NCBI GenBank assembly: GCA_018365895.1
Contig: JAGZJD010000006.1
Span: 1-64,000, forward strand
DNA length: 64,000 nt
Reading direction: 5' to 3'
Source of the DNA: Lachnospiraceae bacterium
GTDB lineage: Bacteria; Bacillota_A; Clostridia; Lachnospirales; Lachnospiraceae
Shown here: positions 53,294 through 61,124 of the stretch, one piece after another
Numbering within the stretch: position 1 is the stretch's first letter
Layout of the letters: the number at the start of each line of letters is the position of its first letter
Translations under genes and position numbers: made by a program
The notes under the pieces: generated by a model
The model's database searches: none
What the model was told of the DNA's origin: nothing
The model's input: the letters and a program-made list of their open reading frames with translations, nothing else

Positions 53294-54700
53294 ATGAAAT
53301 TATATAATACAATGTCAAAAAGAAAAGAAGAATTTGTACCGATTGAAGAAGGAAAGGTGCGGATGTATGTATGCGGACCGACAGTTTATAATTTTATCCA
53401 TATTGGCAATGCAAGGCCGATGATTGTTTTTGATACGGTAAGACGCTATTTTGAGTACAAAGGTTATGAGGTGAATTTTGTATCAAATTTCACAGATGTA
53501 GATGATAAAATTATTAAAAAAGCAAACGAAGAACAAGTTGCAGCAGAGGAGATTTCCACACGCTATATCGCAGAATGCAAAAAAGATATGGAAGCGATGA
53601 ACGTAAGACCTGCTACGACACATCCGCTTGCTACGCAGGAAATACCGGGAATGATTGCTATGATCGAGACATTGATCGAAAAGGGATATGCTTATGAGAA
53701 GAATGGTACAGTATATTTCCGTACAAGAAAATTTGAACCATATGGAAAATTATCCCATAAGAATCTGGATGATCTGCGTTCCGGAGAAAGATCTCTTCTT
53801 GTGACCGGAGAAGATGAAAAGGAAGACCCGCTTGATTTCGTACTTTGGAAACCAAAGAAAGAAGGAGAGCCATTCTGGACATCTCCGTGGAGTGAGGGAC
53901 GTCCGGGATGGCATATTGAATGCTCAGAGATGTCTAAAAAATATCTCGGAGAACAGATTGATATCCATGCAGGCGGAGAGGATCTGATTTTCCCGCACCA
54001 TGAAAACGAGATCGCCCAGAGCGAAGCTGCGAATGGAAAAGAATTTGCACACTACTGGCTGCACAATGGATTCCTAAATATAGATAATCGTAAGATGTCC
54101 AAGTCTCTTGGCAATTTCCGTACAGTTCGTGAGATTGCAGAACAGTATGATCTGCAGGTACTTCGTTTCTTTATGCTGAGCGCTCATTATAGAAGTCCGC
54201 TGAATTTTAGTGCAGAACTGATGGAGGCTGCAAAAAACAGTCTTGAACGTATTGTGACAGCGGTAGAGAACCTGAAGTATTTGCTCGGCAACGCAAAAGA
54301 AGATGCGATGACAGCAAAAGAGCAGGAAAAATTTGCAAAGACAGAAGCGTTTGTGAAGGAATTTGAAGAGGCAATGGAAGATGACTTCAATACAGCAGAT
54401 GCTGTCTCCGCAATCTTCAATCTTGTAAAATATGCAAATACGAATACAGACGAAACATCTTCTAAAGAATTTTTGGAACAATTAAAAGGACTGATTGTAA
54501 AACTGGCAGACGTACTTGGACTGATCGTGGAGAAGAAAGAAGAAATGCTTGATGAAGAGGTTGAGAGTTTAATTGCGGAGCGCCAGGCAGCGAGAAAAGC
54601 AAAGAATTTCCAGAGAGCAGACGAGATCCGTAATGAGCTTCTTGAGAAAGGAATCATTCTGGAAGATACAAGAGAAGGTGTAAAATGGAAAAGAGCATAG
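53294..54700 (+). CDS. cysS: Cysteinyl-tRNA synthetase
   Basis: 468 residues, class I synthetase. CGPTVYNFIHIGNARP contains the Zn Cys and the HIGH-type HIGN; KMSKSLGN is the second signature; IDIHAGGEDLIFPHHENEIA is the Zn/adenylate site typical of CysRS. ATG 53294 chosen since AAGGAGG (53278-53284) directly touches two upstream in-frame ATGs. Expression depends on the T-box. Overlaps mrnC by 16 bases. Confidence 0.97.
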   Translation: MKLYNTMSKRKEEFVPIEEGKVRMYVCGPTVYNFIHIGNARPMIVFDTVRRYFEYKGYEVNFVSNFTDVDDKIIKKANEEQVAAEEISTRYIAECKKDMEAMNVRPATTHPLATQEIPGMIAMIETLIEKGYAYEKNGTVYFRTRKFEPYGKLSHKNLDDLRSGERSLLVTGEDEKEDPLDFVLWKPKKEGEPFWTSPWSEGRPGWHIECSEMSKKYLGEQIDIHAGGEDLIFPHHENEIAQSEAANGKEFAHYWLHNGFLNIDNRKMSKSLGNFRTVREIAEQYDLQVLRFFMLSAHYRSPLNFSAELMEAAKNSLERIVTAVENLKYLLGNAKEDAMTAKEQEKFAKTEAFVKEFEEAMEDDFNTADAVSAIFNLVKYANTNTDETSSKEFLEQLKGLIVKLADVLGLIVEKKEEMLDEEVESLIAERQAARKAKNFQRADEIRNELLEKGIILEDTREGVKWKRA

Positions 54701-55155
54701 GATTTGATGACTGTCTGAGAGCGGCATTTGATATGCAGGATGTGGATGTACAGAGTTATTCCCCTTTGACACTGGCGTATATTGGTGACTGTGTGTTCGA
54801 TCTGATAATTAAGAGTCTTATCGTGAATCAGGGAAATAAACAGGTACAGAAGCTTCATGCAGAAACGAGCGCGCTTGTCCAGGCTTCTGCGCAGTCCAAA
54901 ATGATGCGGCCGCTTCAGGAGATTTTGACAGAAGAGGAGCATGCAGTATATAAGCGGGGAAGAAATGCCAAGTCGGTTTCCCCGGCAAAGAATCAGAGCA
55001 TTACCGATTACAGGCGTGCAACAGGATTTGAAGCGTTGATAGGATATTTGTATTTGGAAAAGAGATATGACAGAATTATGGAACTTGTCAGAATCGGCTT
55101 GGAATTTATGGAACACCCAACAGCAGATTTGATTTTAAGAAAGCAGAAGTCTTAG
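54685..55155 (+). CDS. mrnC: Mini-ribonuclease III
   Basis: 156 residues, RNase III catalytic domain without a dsRNA-binding domain. YSPLTLAYIGDCVFDLIIKS holds the catalytic Asp and GFEALIGYLYLEKRYDR the catalytic Glu. Matures 23S rRNA in Bacillus. Position directly after cysS and before rlmB is conserved in Firmicutes. Confidence 0.93.
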   Translation: MEKSIGFDDCLRAAFDMQDVDVQSYSPLTLAYIGDCVFDLIIKSLIVNQGNKQVQKLHAETSALVQASAQSKMMRPLQEILTEEEHAVYKRGRNAKSVSPAKNQSITDYRRATGFEALIGYLYLEKRYDRIMELVRIGLEFMEHPTADLILRKQKS

Positions 55156-55172
55156 AGTGATAGGAGAAAAAG

Positions 55173-55928
55173 ATGATTGAAGAAATGAAGACGGTGGAGA
55201 ACCTTGTAATTGAGGGGAGAAATGCGGTAATAGAAGCATTTCGTTCCGGAAAAACAATTGATAAAGTATATGTATTGGATGGATGTCAGGACGGACCGAT
55301 CCGGACTGTAATCCGAGAAGCGAAAAAACATGATACGATTATTAATTTTGTAACAAAAGAGCGCTTAGATCAACTCTCTGAGACTAAGAAACATCAGGGA
55401 GTTGTGGCTCATGCAGCTGCATATGAATATGCGACAGTAGAAGATATGCTGGAACTGGCAAGAAAGAAAGGAGAAGATCCATTCCTGATTCTTCTGGATA
55501 ATATTGAAGATCCACACAATCTTGGAGCTATTATCCGTACAGCTAATCTTGCAGGTGCACATGGAGTAATCATTCCGAAACGGCGTGCAGTAGGATTGAC
55601 TGCGACCGTTGCGAAAACGTCTGCCGGAGCGCTGAATTATACACCGGTTGCAAAAGTAACAAATCTGGCAAAAACGATGGAAGAACTGAAAGAGCAGGGG
55701 CTTTGGTTTGTATGTGCGGATATGGGCGGAGAAGTGATGTACCGCATGAATCTGAAAGGGCCAATCGGTCTTGTTGTCGGTAATGAAGGCGAAGGCGTAG
55801 GGCGTCTTGTGAAAGAAAAATGTGATTATATTGCATCGATTCCGATGAAAGGGGATATCGATTCTCTAAATGCGTCAGTAGCAGCCGGAGTGTTGGCTTA
55901 TGAGATTGTCCGCCAGAGATTATCATGA
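55173..55928 (+). CDS. rlmB: 23S rRNA (guanosine-2'-O-)-methyltransferase RlmB-type (SpoU/TrmH)
   Basis: 251 residues. An N-terminal substrate-binding part (VIEGRNAVIEAFRSGKTIDK) precedes the knotted SPOUT domain: LLDNIEDPHNLGAIIRTANL, VVGNEGEGVGRLV and IPMKGDIDSLNASVAAGVLA. Methylates a guanosine 2'-OH, by homology G2251. Its stop overlaps the sigma-factor start (ATGA). Confidence 0.93.
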   Translation: MIEEMKTVENLVIEGRNAVIEAFRSGKTIDKVYVLDGCQDGPIRTVIREAKKHDTIINFVTKERLDQLSETKKHQGVVAHAAAYEYATVEDMLELARKKGEDPFLILLDNIEDPHNLGAIIRTANLAGAHGVIIPKRRAVGLTATVAKTSAGALNYTPVAKVTNLAKTMEELKEQGLWFVCADMGGEVMYRMNLKGPIGLVVGNEGEGVGRLVKEKCDYIASIPMKGDIDSLNASVAAGVLAYEIVRQRLS

Positions 55929-56557
55929 TTGATTATAAGCAGAAAACAGATGAGCAGCTGATCAGGGAACTTCGAGCAGGTGATAAGCAAATTATCGATT
56001 ATATTATGGAGAAGTATAAATATATGGTTCGCCAGAAGGCAAAAGCGATGTATCTTCTCGGTGGCGAAAATGATGATTTGATTCAGGAAGGAATGATCGG
56101 ATTGTTTAAGGCAATCCAGGATTTTAATCCGGACTATGGAAGAGCTTTTTCCGGATTTGCGGAGCTTTGTGTAGAAAGGCAGATGTATTCTGCTATTGAG
56201 GCGTCAAAAAGAAAGAAGCATATCCCATTGAATTCTTATATATCAATCTATGAGGCAGAACAATGTGAATCGGGAGAAGGGGGACAGCATCTCCCCCTGG
56301 TGGATGTGATGGAAGCAGAAAAAGAAAGCAATCCGGAAGAGCTGCTGCTTGGGAAAGAGCAGATGGAGCATCTGGAAAGTGCGCTGAAAGAGAATTTAAG
56401 CAATCTGGAAAGTCGGGTACTGTATTTGCAGCTGCAGGGAATCGATTATCAGACGATTGCAAGATTGATCGATAAAAGTCCCAAAGCGGTAGATAACGCG
56501 CTCCAACGAATCCGGGCAAAAACAGCGCAGATTATGGAACATGCAGGGAAAAAATAA
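55925..56557 (+). CDS. sigH: Sigma factor, SigH type
   Basis: 210 residues. Region 2 has YMVRQKAKAMYLLGGENDDL and QEGMIGLFKAIQDFNPDYG; region 4 has LQLQGIDYQTIARLIDKSPK followed by AVDNALQRIR. In endospore formers SigH launches early sporulation and stationary-phase genes. The mrnC-rlmB-sigH order supports the call; in B. subtilis yacP lies between rlmB and sigH, but here the two overlap by 4 bases and yacP is missing. Confidence 0.92.
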   Translation: MIDYKQKTDEQLIRELRAGDKQIIDYIMEKYKYMVRQKAKAMYLLGGENDDLIQEGMIGLFKAIQDFNPDYGRAFSGFAELCVERQMYSAIEASKRKKHIPLNSYISIYEAEQCESGEGGQHLPLVDVMEAEKESNPEELLLGKEQMEHLESALKENLSNLESRVLYLQLQGIDYQTIARLIDKSPKAVDNALQRIRAKTAQIMEHAGKK

Positions 56558-56604
56558 TATATCAGAAGAAAATTGCCTTGATTTGGCGCGAAATGGAGAT
56601 TCGT

Positions 56605-57423
56605 ATGACAAAGAATAAATACAGACAAATGATAAAGATTGCAGCTGCGCTTGTGATTGCACTAATTTCCGTTTTTGTTTTATCGAAATATGCGACATCA
56701 CCGGAGTTTCATGCAAAGACCATTCAGTCTCTGGATGAGAAAAAGAAAACGGTAATGGAATTGACGGCAGCTTCTGTAGCAGCATCCACTGCGGTAACGA
56801 TGATTCCGGGAGAAACAGCAACACCAATTGCAGAAAAACTGGCAGATCTGAGTTCTTACTTTTTGATTGTGCTTTGTGCGATTTATCTGGAAAAATATTT
56901 ATTAACAATAACCGGATTTGCAGCATTTCAAATATTAATTCCGGCCGCCTGTTTGTTGTATATTATCGGATTATTCCGCAAAAAAGAGATTTACAGGCAG
57001 TTTGTGGTGAAATTAACTGTATTTGCAATTGCGATTGCAGCAGTGATCCCTGCCGGTGTAAAAGTTGCAGATATGATTGAAGCAACTTATGAATCTTCTA
57101 TCAATAGTACGCTTGCTTCGGCAAAAGAAGCGACGGAAGAGATTGAAGAAAATACGGAAGAAAGCGGCGGTGTCTGGGACAAATTTGTTGGTGCGATTAA
57201 AGACGGAGTGTCTGGAATTGTAACAAAAGTAGAAATGGTATTAAATAATTTTATTGAATCGCTGGCGGTAATGATTGTGACTTCCTGCTTGATTCCGATT
57301 CTCGTGCTGTTGTTTTTTGTATGGTTTACAAAACTGATTCTTGGAATTCAGATTCCGCTGCCGAAAAAACTTCCGGCGGTTGGAACAAGAAAGAAGAATT
57401 CGAACAAAAGCGAATCACTATAA
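56605..57423 (+). CDS. Predicted multi-pass membrane protein, unknown function
   Basis: 272 residues. A hydrophobic N-terminus (about 8-28) is followed by three central segments (about 85-105, 108-127, 135-160), an acidic stretch rich in Glu and Thr (ATEEIEENTEES, about 180), and a final segment (about 225-255). I do not recognise a family. ATG 56605 lies 7 bases after GGAG. It sits 47 bases after sigH and 13 before the dehydrogenase, without an obvious terminator. Confidence 0.6.
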   Translation: MTKNKYRQMIKIAAALVIALISVFVLSKYATSPEFHAKTIQSLDEKKKTVMELTAASVAASTAVTMIPGETATPIAEKLADLSSYFLIVLCAIYLEKYLLTITGFAAFQILIPAACLLYIIGLFRKKEIYRQFVVKLTVFAIAIAAVIPAGVKVADMIEATYESSINSTLASAKEATEEIEENTEESGGVWDKFVGAIKDGVSGIVTKVEMVLNNFIESLAVMIVTSCLIPILVLLFFVWFTKLILGIQIPLPKKLPAVGTRKKNSNKSESL

Positions 57424-57436
57424 TCCGGAGGAAACT

Positions 57437-58477
57437 ATGCTTGCCTATACTTATGTAGAAAAAGGGAAATTTGAATTAAAAGAGAAAGAAAAACCGGTTT
57501 TGAAAGATGGACAGGATGCGATCGTTTGTGTGACGATGGGAAGTATCTGCAGCAGTGATCTTCATATCAAACACGGTTCGGTACCGAGAGCGGTTCCGGG
57601 AATTACTGTTGGACATGAAATGGTTGGAATTGTAGAAGAAATAGGAAAAGATGTAACAGCAGTTAAACCCGGAGATCGTGTTACAGTAAATGTGGAAACT
57701 TTCTGCGGAGAGTGCTTCTTCTGCCAACATGGATTTGTGAATAACTGCGTTGATGCCAACGGTGGATGGGCGCTTGGCTGTCGGATTGACGGCGGACAGG
57801 CAGAATATGTAAGAGTGCCGTATGCCAATCAGGGACTGAACAGGATTCCGGACGGCGTGACAGATGCTCAGGCGCTGTTTGTGGGGGATGTTCTTGCAAC
57901 AGGATTCTGGGCAGCAAAGATTTCCAATATTCAGAAAGAAGATACGGTACTGATCATCGGAGCAGGACCGACAGGAATCTGCACATTACTCTGTGTGATG
58001 TTAAAGGAGCCGGAACATACTATTATTTGTGAGAAAGATCCGCAAAGAATAGCATTTGTCCGTGAACATTATCCGAATGTATGTGTTGCCACACCGGAAG
58101 AATGTGAAAAAATGGTGCAAAAATACAGCAGGCACGGGGGTGCAGATGTTGTCTTGGAAGTTGCCGGAACGAAAGAAACATTCCAGATGGCATGGAAATG
58201 TGCAAGACCAAATGCGACTGTGACGATTGTAGCCCTCTACGATGAATCACAGATATTGCCATTGCCGGATATGTATGGAAAAAATCTCACGTTCAAGACA
58301 GGCGGTGTTGACGGCTGCGACTGTAATGAAATTCTGGAATTGATTGCAGAAGGGAAGATTGATACGACTGCGTTAATTACGCACACATATGCACTGAAAG
58401 ATATTGAGGAAGCATATCGTGTCTTTGAGCAGCGATTGGATCAAGTCATTAAGATTGCAATTGTAAATGAAAAATAA
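57437..58477 (+). CDS. Zinc-dependent medium-chain alcohol dehydrogenase
   Basis: 346 residues, cytosolic NAD(P)-dependent oxidoreductase. Catalytic Zn ligands: Cys in MGSICSSDLH and His-Glu in GHEMVGIVEEIG; structural Zn Cys residues in CGECFFCQHGFVNNC. Rossmann motif LIIGAGPTGICTLL. Close to the threonine/alcohol dehydrogenase-like group; substrate cannot be assigned. ATG 57437 has GGAGG upstream. A perfect palindromic terminator follows. Confidence 0.9.
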   Translation: MLAYTYVEKGKFELKEKEKPVLKDGQDAIVCVTMGSICSSDLHIKHGSVPRAVPGITVGHEMVGIVEEIGKDVTAVKPGDRVTVNVETFCGECFFCQHGFVNNCVDANGGWALGCRIDGGQAEYVRVPYANQGLNRIPDGVTDAQALFVGDVLATGFWAAKISNIQKEDTVLIIGAGPTGICTLLCVMLKEPEHTIICEKDPQRIAFVREHYPNVCVATPEECEKMVQKYSRHGGADVVLEVAGTKETFQMAWKCARPNATVTIVALYDESQILPLPDMYGKNLTFKTGGVDGCDCNEILELIAEGKIDTTALITHTYALKDIEEAYRVFEQRLDQVIKIAIVNEK

Positions 58478-58494
58478 TCACTAAGAACGTTATA

Positions 58495-58528
58495 TGACAA
58501 AAAGCACACGATCGTGTGCTTTTTGTCA
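58495..58528. terminator. 34-base perfect palindromic bidirectional terminator
   Basis: Arms TGACAAAAAGCACACGA and TCGTGTGCTTTTTGTCA are exact complements. It serves the dehydrogenase and the convergent PepSY lipoprotein gene. Confidence 0.92.
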
Positions 58529-58541
58529 TGGGATAGAATGT

Positions 58542-59168
58542 TTAATGTCTTTCTTCGCTCCACTCAAGAAATTTTCCGGTGGCAGCGTCAATCTCAAATT
58601 CATATTCAATCTGATTATAAATAATATCTCCTTCGTAAGTTTCATATCCATCGTCAAAGTCGAGGTTCATACGAAGATCATTTTGGGTTGCTCCGGAAAC
58701 ACGTTCAAGAGCAAGGGCAGCAGCTTCCTCCCATGTGATGCCGTTTGAGGCATTTTTGTGAGTAGAAGAAGAATCCGGTGAAGAAGATTCTTGCGAATCT
58801 GTTTGGGCTGCTGCATCTGCTTGTGCGGAAGGCTTCTGTGAATCTGCTTGTGCCGAAGCGGATGCATTTTCAGAAGGTTCTGTGGAAGTGTCCAGGATTG
58901 TTCCGTCAGAAGCCTGAATTTCATATTCATACTCCATATTATCATAAGTAAATTGGATATCGTAAGTTTGAAGACCATCGTCATGGTCTTTGGAAATGCG
59001 GAATCTGGAAGTATCCTCTCTAGTAATTCCAACATCATTTAAAGCAATTTCTTCCGCTTTCTTTTTCCCGACATCTGAACTATTGGAAGCCAAACCGCAG
59101 GCAGCCATGCTGCCGGATAAAATAATAGAAGCTCCAAGTAATGTCATATATGTTTTCATACGTTTCAT
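58542..59168 (-). CDS. Lipoprotein with two PepSY domains
   Basis: 208 residues. A lipoprotein signal ends at MAACG (Cys about 24). PepSY 1 (about 35-90) and PepSY 2 (about 140-208) each contain the IQFTYDNMEYEYEIQASDGTIL-like core; an Ala/Ser/Gln/Asp linker with SQ repeats lies between them. PepSY domains are thought to restrain proteases or sense at the cell surface. ATG 59168 behind GTGAGGA. It was probably the output or partner gene of the two-component system just upstream, which is now broken. Confidence 0.85.
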   Translation of the reverse strand: MKRMKTYMTLLGASIILSGSMAACGLASNSSDVGKKKAEEIALNDVGITREDTSRFRISKDHDDGLQTYDIQFTYDNMEYEYEIQASDGTILDTSTEPSENASASAQADSQKPSAQADAAAQTDSQESSSPDSSSTHKNASNGITWEEAAALALERVSGATQNDLRMNLDFDDGYETYEGDIIYNQIEYEFEIDAATGKFLEWSEERH

Positions 59169-59240
59169 AGTCAAATCCTCACTTTCTAATGTTTTGTACC
59201 TTTGTTGTATGTAGTATAGTATGTGAAGATTAAAGAAAAA

Positions 59241-60145
59241 TTAAAATCTCTCATTTTTTTCATTTTTTTTCTTAGGCTCGGAATCTTCTAGAGAATGAGA
59301 GACAGGGAGAAATACAGTAAAGGTACTTCCTGCCAAAGGTTTGCTTTGGACAGTGATAGTACCACCGTGGGCAGTTACAATCCATTGCACCATAGAAAGT
59401 CCGAGACCGAAATGGTCGTCTCCGGTTCGGGAGGAGTCAGCATGATAAAAGCGTTCCCAGATATGGGAGAGTACCTCTTCTGACATGTCGATACCATCGT
59501 CACGAATCTGAAGAAGAATGTCAGAATCAGCTGGCGTAAGGCTAATCCATACGTTTCCATTCTCTTTTCCATAAGTGACGGCGTTAGATAAAAGATTGAT
59601 CAGAAGCCGGAAGTAAGCGGTTTCATCCACGCAGGCAAATAGATTCAGGTACTCGAATGTTAGAATGGCTCTGTTTTGATCTGCGCGGGAGAGTAGCAGC
59701 AAATGAGAAATCAACGTGGAAATCTGGTGGGATTTTCGGTAAATGACTCTGCCTGTGAGCGCAGTTCTTTCGGAAGAGAAGTGTTTTCCAGAAGCGCTTC
59801 GCTCTGGGCGCAGATAATGCTGACAGGAGTACGCAGTTCATGGGAAACATCGGATGTAAATTGTTTTTCGCGAAGAAAGGCATTTTCCAGTTCATCTAAC
59901 ATTAAGTCAAAAGTGTCTGCAAGATAGTGGATTTCATCCAATTTTTGTTCCGTGTCCGGATGACTGCCGGTGCGCAGAGAGAGGTCTCCTTTGGCGCGGA
60001 TTTGTTCTACAGTATCAGTCAGAGTGCGGACCGGACGAAGGGAACGGTTGATAATGTAATAACTGAGGAGTGAAGTCAGGAGAATCATGAGCGGAAGAAG
60101 GACTAAGGCAAAACGCAGTGTAATGCGGAAGTGATTCCTCGCACA
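59241..60145 (-). pseudogene. Sensor histidine kinase remnant
   Basis: Reading from the right: one membrane helix (RFALVLLPLMILLTSLLSYY), HAMP-like SLRPVRTLTDTVEQIR and the H-box TSDVSHELRTPVSIICAQSE are intact. The frame then breaks near 59735 in a run of A (GAAAATCC), ending as ENPTRFPR-stop. With one more A the text would read EKSHQISTLISHLLLLSRAD and continue into the ATPase domain (LLSNAVTYGKENG, DDGIDMSEEV, FGLGLSMVQWIVTAHGG) down to 59241. The usual N-terminus with its first helix and extracellular sensor is missing, lost in the deletion joining it to the regulator. Confidence 0.8.
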
Positions 60146-60158
60146 TAAATTCTTTGCC

Positions 60159-60611
60159 TCACAGAGAAATTTCATGGGTACCGCGGAATACTTTGTGGGT
60201 ATCAAGCTGCATTGTCAGGTCAGCCAGATGAAGACAGGATTCCTGAAGAGTGTTTGGCGCTCTCAGAAGTACGCGGACTCTAGCAAGAAGTTCTTCGAAA
60301 GCAAAGGGTTTCACAAGATAATCATTCGCTCCGGAATCCAGATCGGTTACCCGGTCTTCGATACTGTCGCGGGCAGTCAAAAGAAGCACAGGGCAGCCGA
60401 TACCACTTTTGCGGAGGGTACGAAGAAGTGTGAGACCATCTAGTTTTGGCATCATGATATCAAGGATAGCAAGGTCATATTCGGCAGAAGTCAGATAGGA
60501 AAGCGCTTCTTCCCCATCAAAGCAGCGATCGACACTGTAATGTTCTGCTTCAAGTTTTGATACAATGAGACGATTGAGATCTTTTTCATCTTCTGCAATT
60601 AAAATACGCAT
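60159..60611 (-). pseudogene. OmpR-type response regulator, DNA-binding domain lost
   Basis: The receiver domain is intact (MRILIAEDEKDLNRLIVSKL, phospho-acceptor Asp in LAILDIMMPKLDG, Thr in LLLTARDS, Lys in LVKPF). The linker and start of the winged helix follow (DTHKVFRGTHEISL) but a TGA interrupts, and after it GKEFM, the expected next residues, can still be read before similarity ends. The rest of the DNA-binding domain, about 70 residues, is absent and the text runs into the kinase remnant. ATG 60611 has AAGGATGG upstream. Confidence 0.82.
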
Positions 60612-60723
60612 AAAATCCATCCTTCTTTCTTTTATAGATATTTTTTAGTATACCATTTTTTGAAAGGAAATTGGGCTGTCAGCAGTAGATTTTGAAATCT
60701 TTTTTTCGTTTGGAAGATTTTTA

Positions 60724-60752
60724 TTGACATATACCCTATATGGGTATATTAT
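60724..60752 (+). promoter_or_regulatory. Promoter of csoR-copA with CsoR operator between -35 and -10
   Basis: TTGACA (60724-60729), 17-base spacer, TATTAT (60747-60752). The spacer carries ATATACCC-TATAT-GGGTATAT (60729-60749), an inverted repeat matching the TACCC...GGGTA pattern of CsoR operators. Binding there would block polymerase until Cu(I) releases the repressor. Confidence 0.88.
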
Positions 60753-60806
60753 TTTCTTGAACAGAAAACGAATAGAGATTTTGGAATAAAGCAGGAGGAA
60801 AGAACA

Positions 60807-61109
60807 TTGGAAGAAAGGAAAGAATGCTGTCATAAAACGAAGAAGCGAACAGAGAAAGAATATAAAGACTTAGTAAATCGTCTGAGCCGGATTGAAGGAC
60901 AGGTAAGAGGAATCAAAAGGATGGTAGAAGAAGATGCATACTGTCCGGAGATTTTAATTCAGGTGTCAGCAGTGAATGCAGCACTGAATAGCTTTAACAA
61001 AGTGCTGCTGGCAGAGCATATCCGAAGCTGTGTTGCAGAAGATATCCGTAAAGGAAATGATGAGATCATTGATGAATTAGTTGTAACGCTTCAGAAATTA
61101 ATGAAATAA
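60807..61109 (+). CDS. csoR: CsoR-type copper-sensing repressor
   Basis: 100 residues, all-helical DUF156 family. The Cu(I) triad C-H-C is Cys46, His71 and Cys75 (DAYCPEIL and LAEHIRSC). LVNRLSRIEGQVRGIKRMV is the DNA-contacting helix. Additional Cys residues in KECCHK at the N-terminus are not typical. Start is TTG 60807, 8 bases after AGGAGG. It should repress itself and copA via the operator upstream. Confidence 0.93.
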   Translation: MEERKECCHKTKKRTEKEYKDLVNRLSRIEGQVRGIKRMVEEDAYCPEILIQVSAVNAALNSFNKVLLAEHIRSCVAEDIRKGNDEIIDELVVTLQKLMK

Positions 61110-61124
61110 TAGAGGGGTGAGAAC

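Noticed and set aside
54187..55116. Antisense open frame of about 300 codons across cysS and mrnC
   Set aside because: It is the complement of two well-supported genes, with low-complexity Ser/Phe-rich content and no ribosome site.
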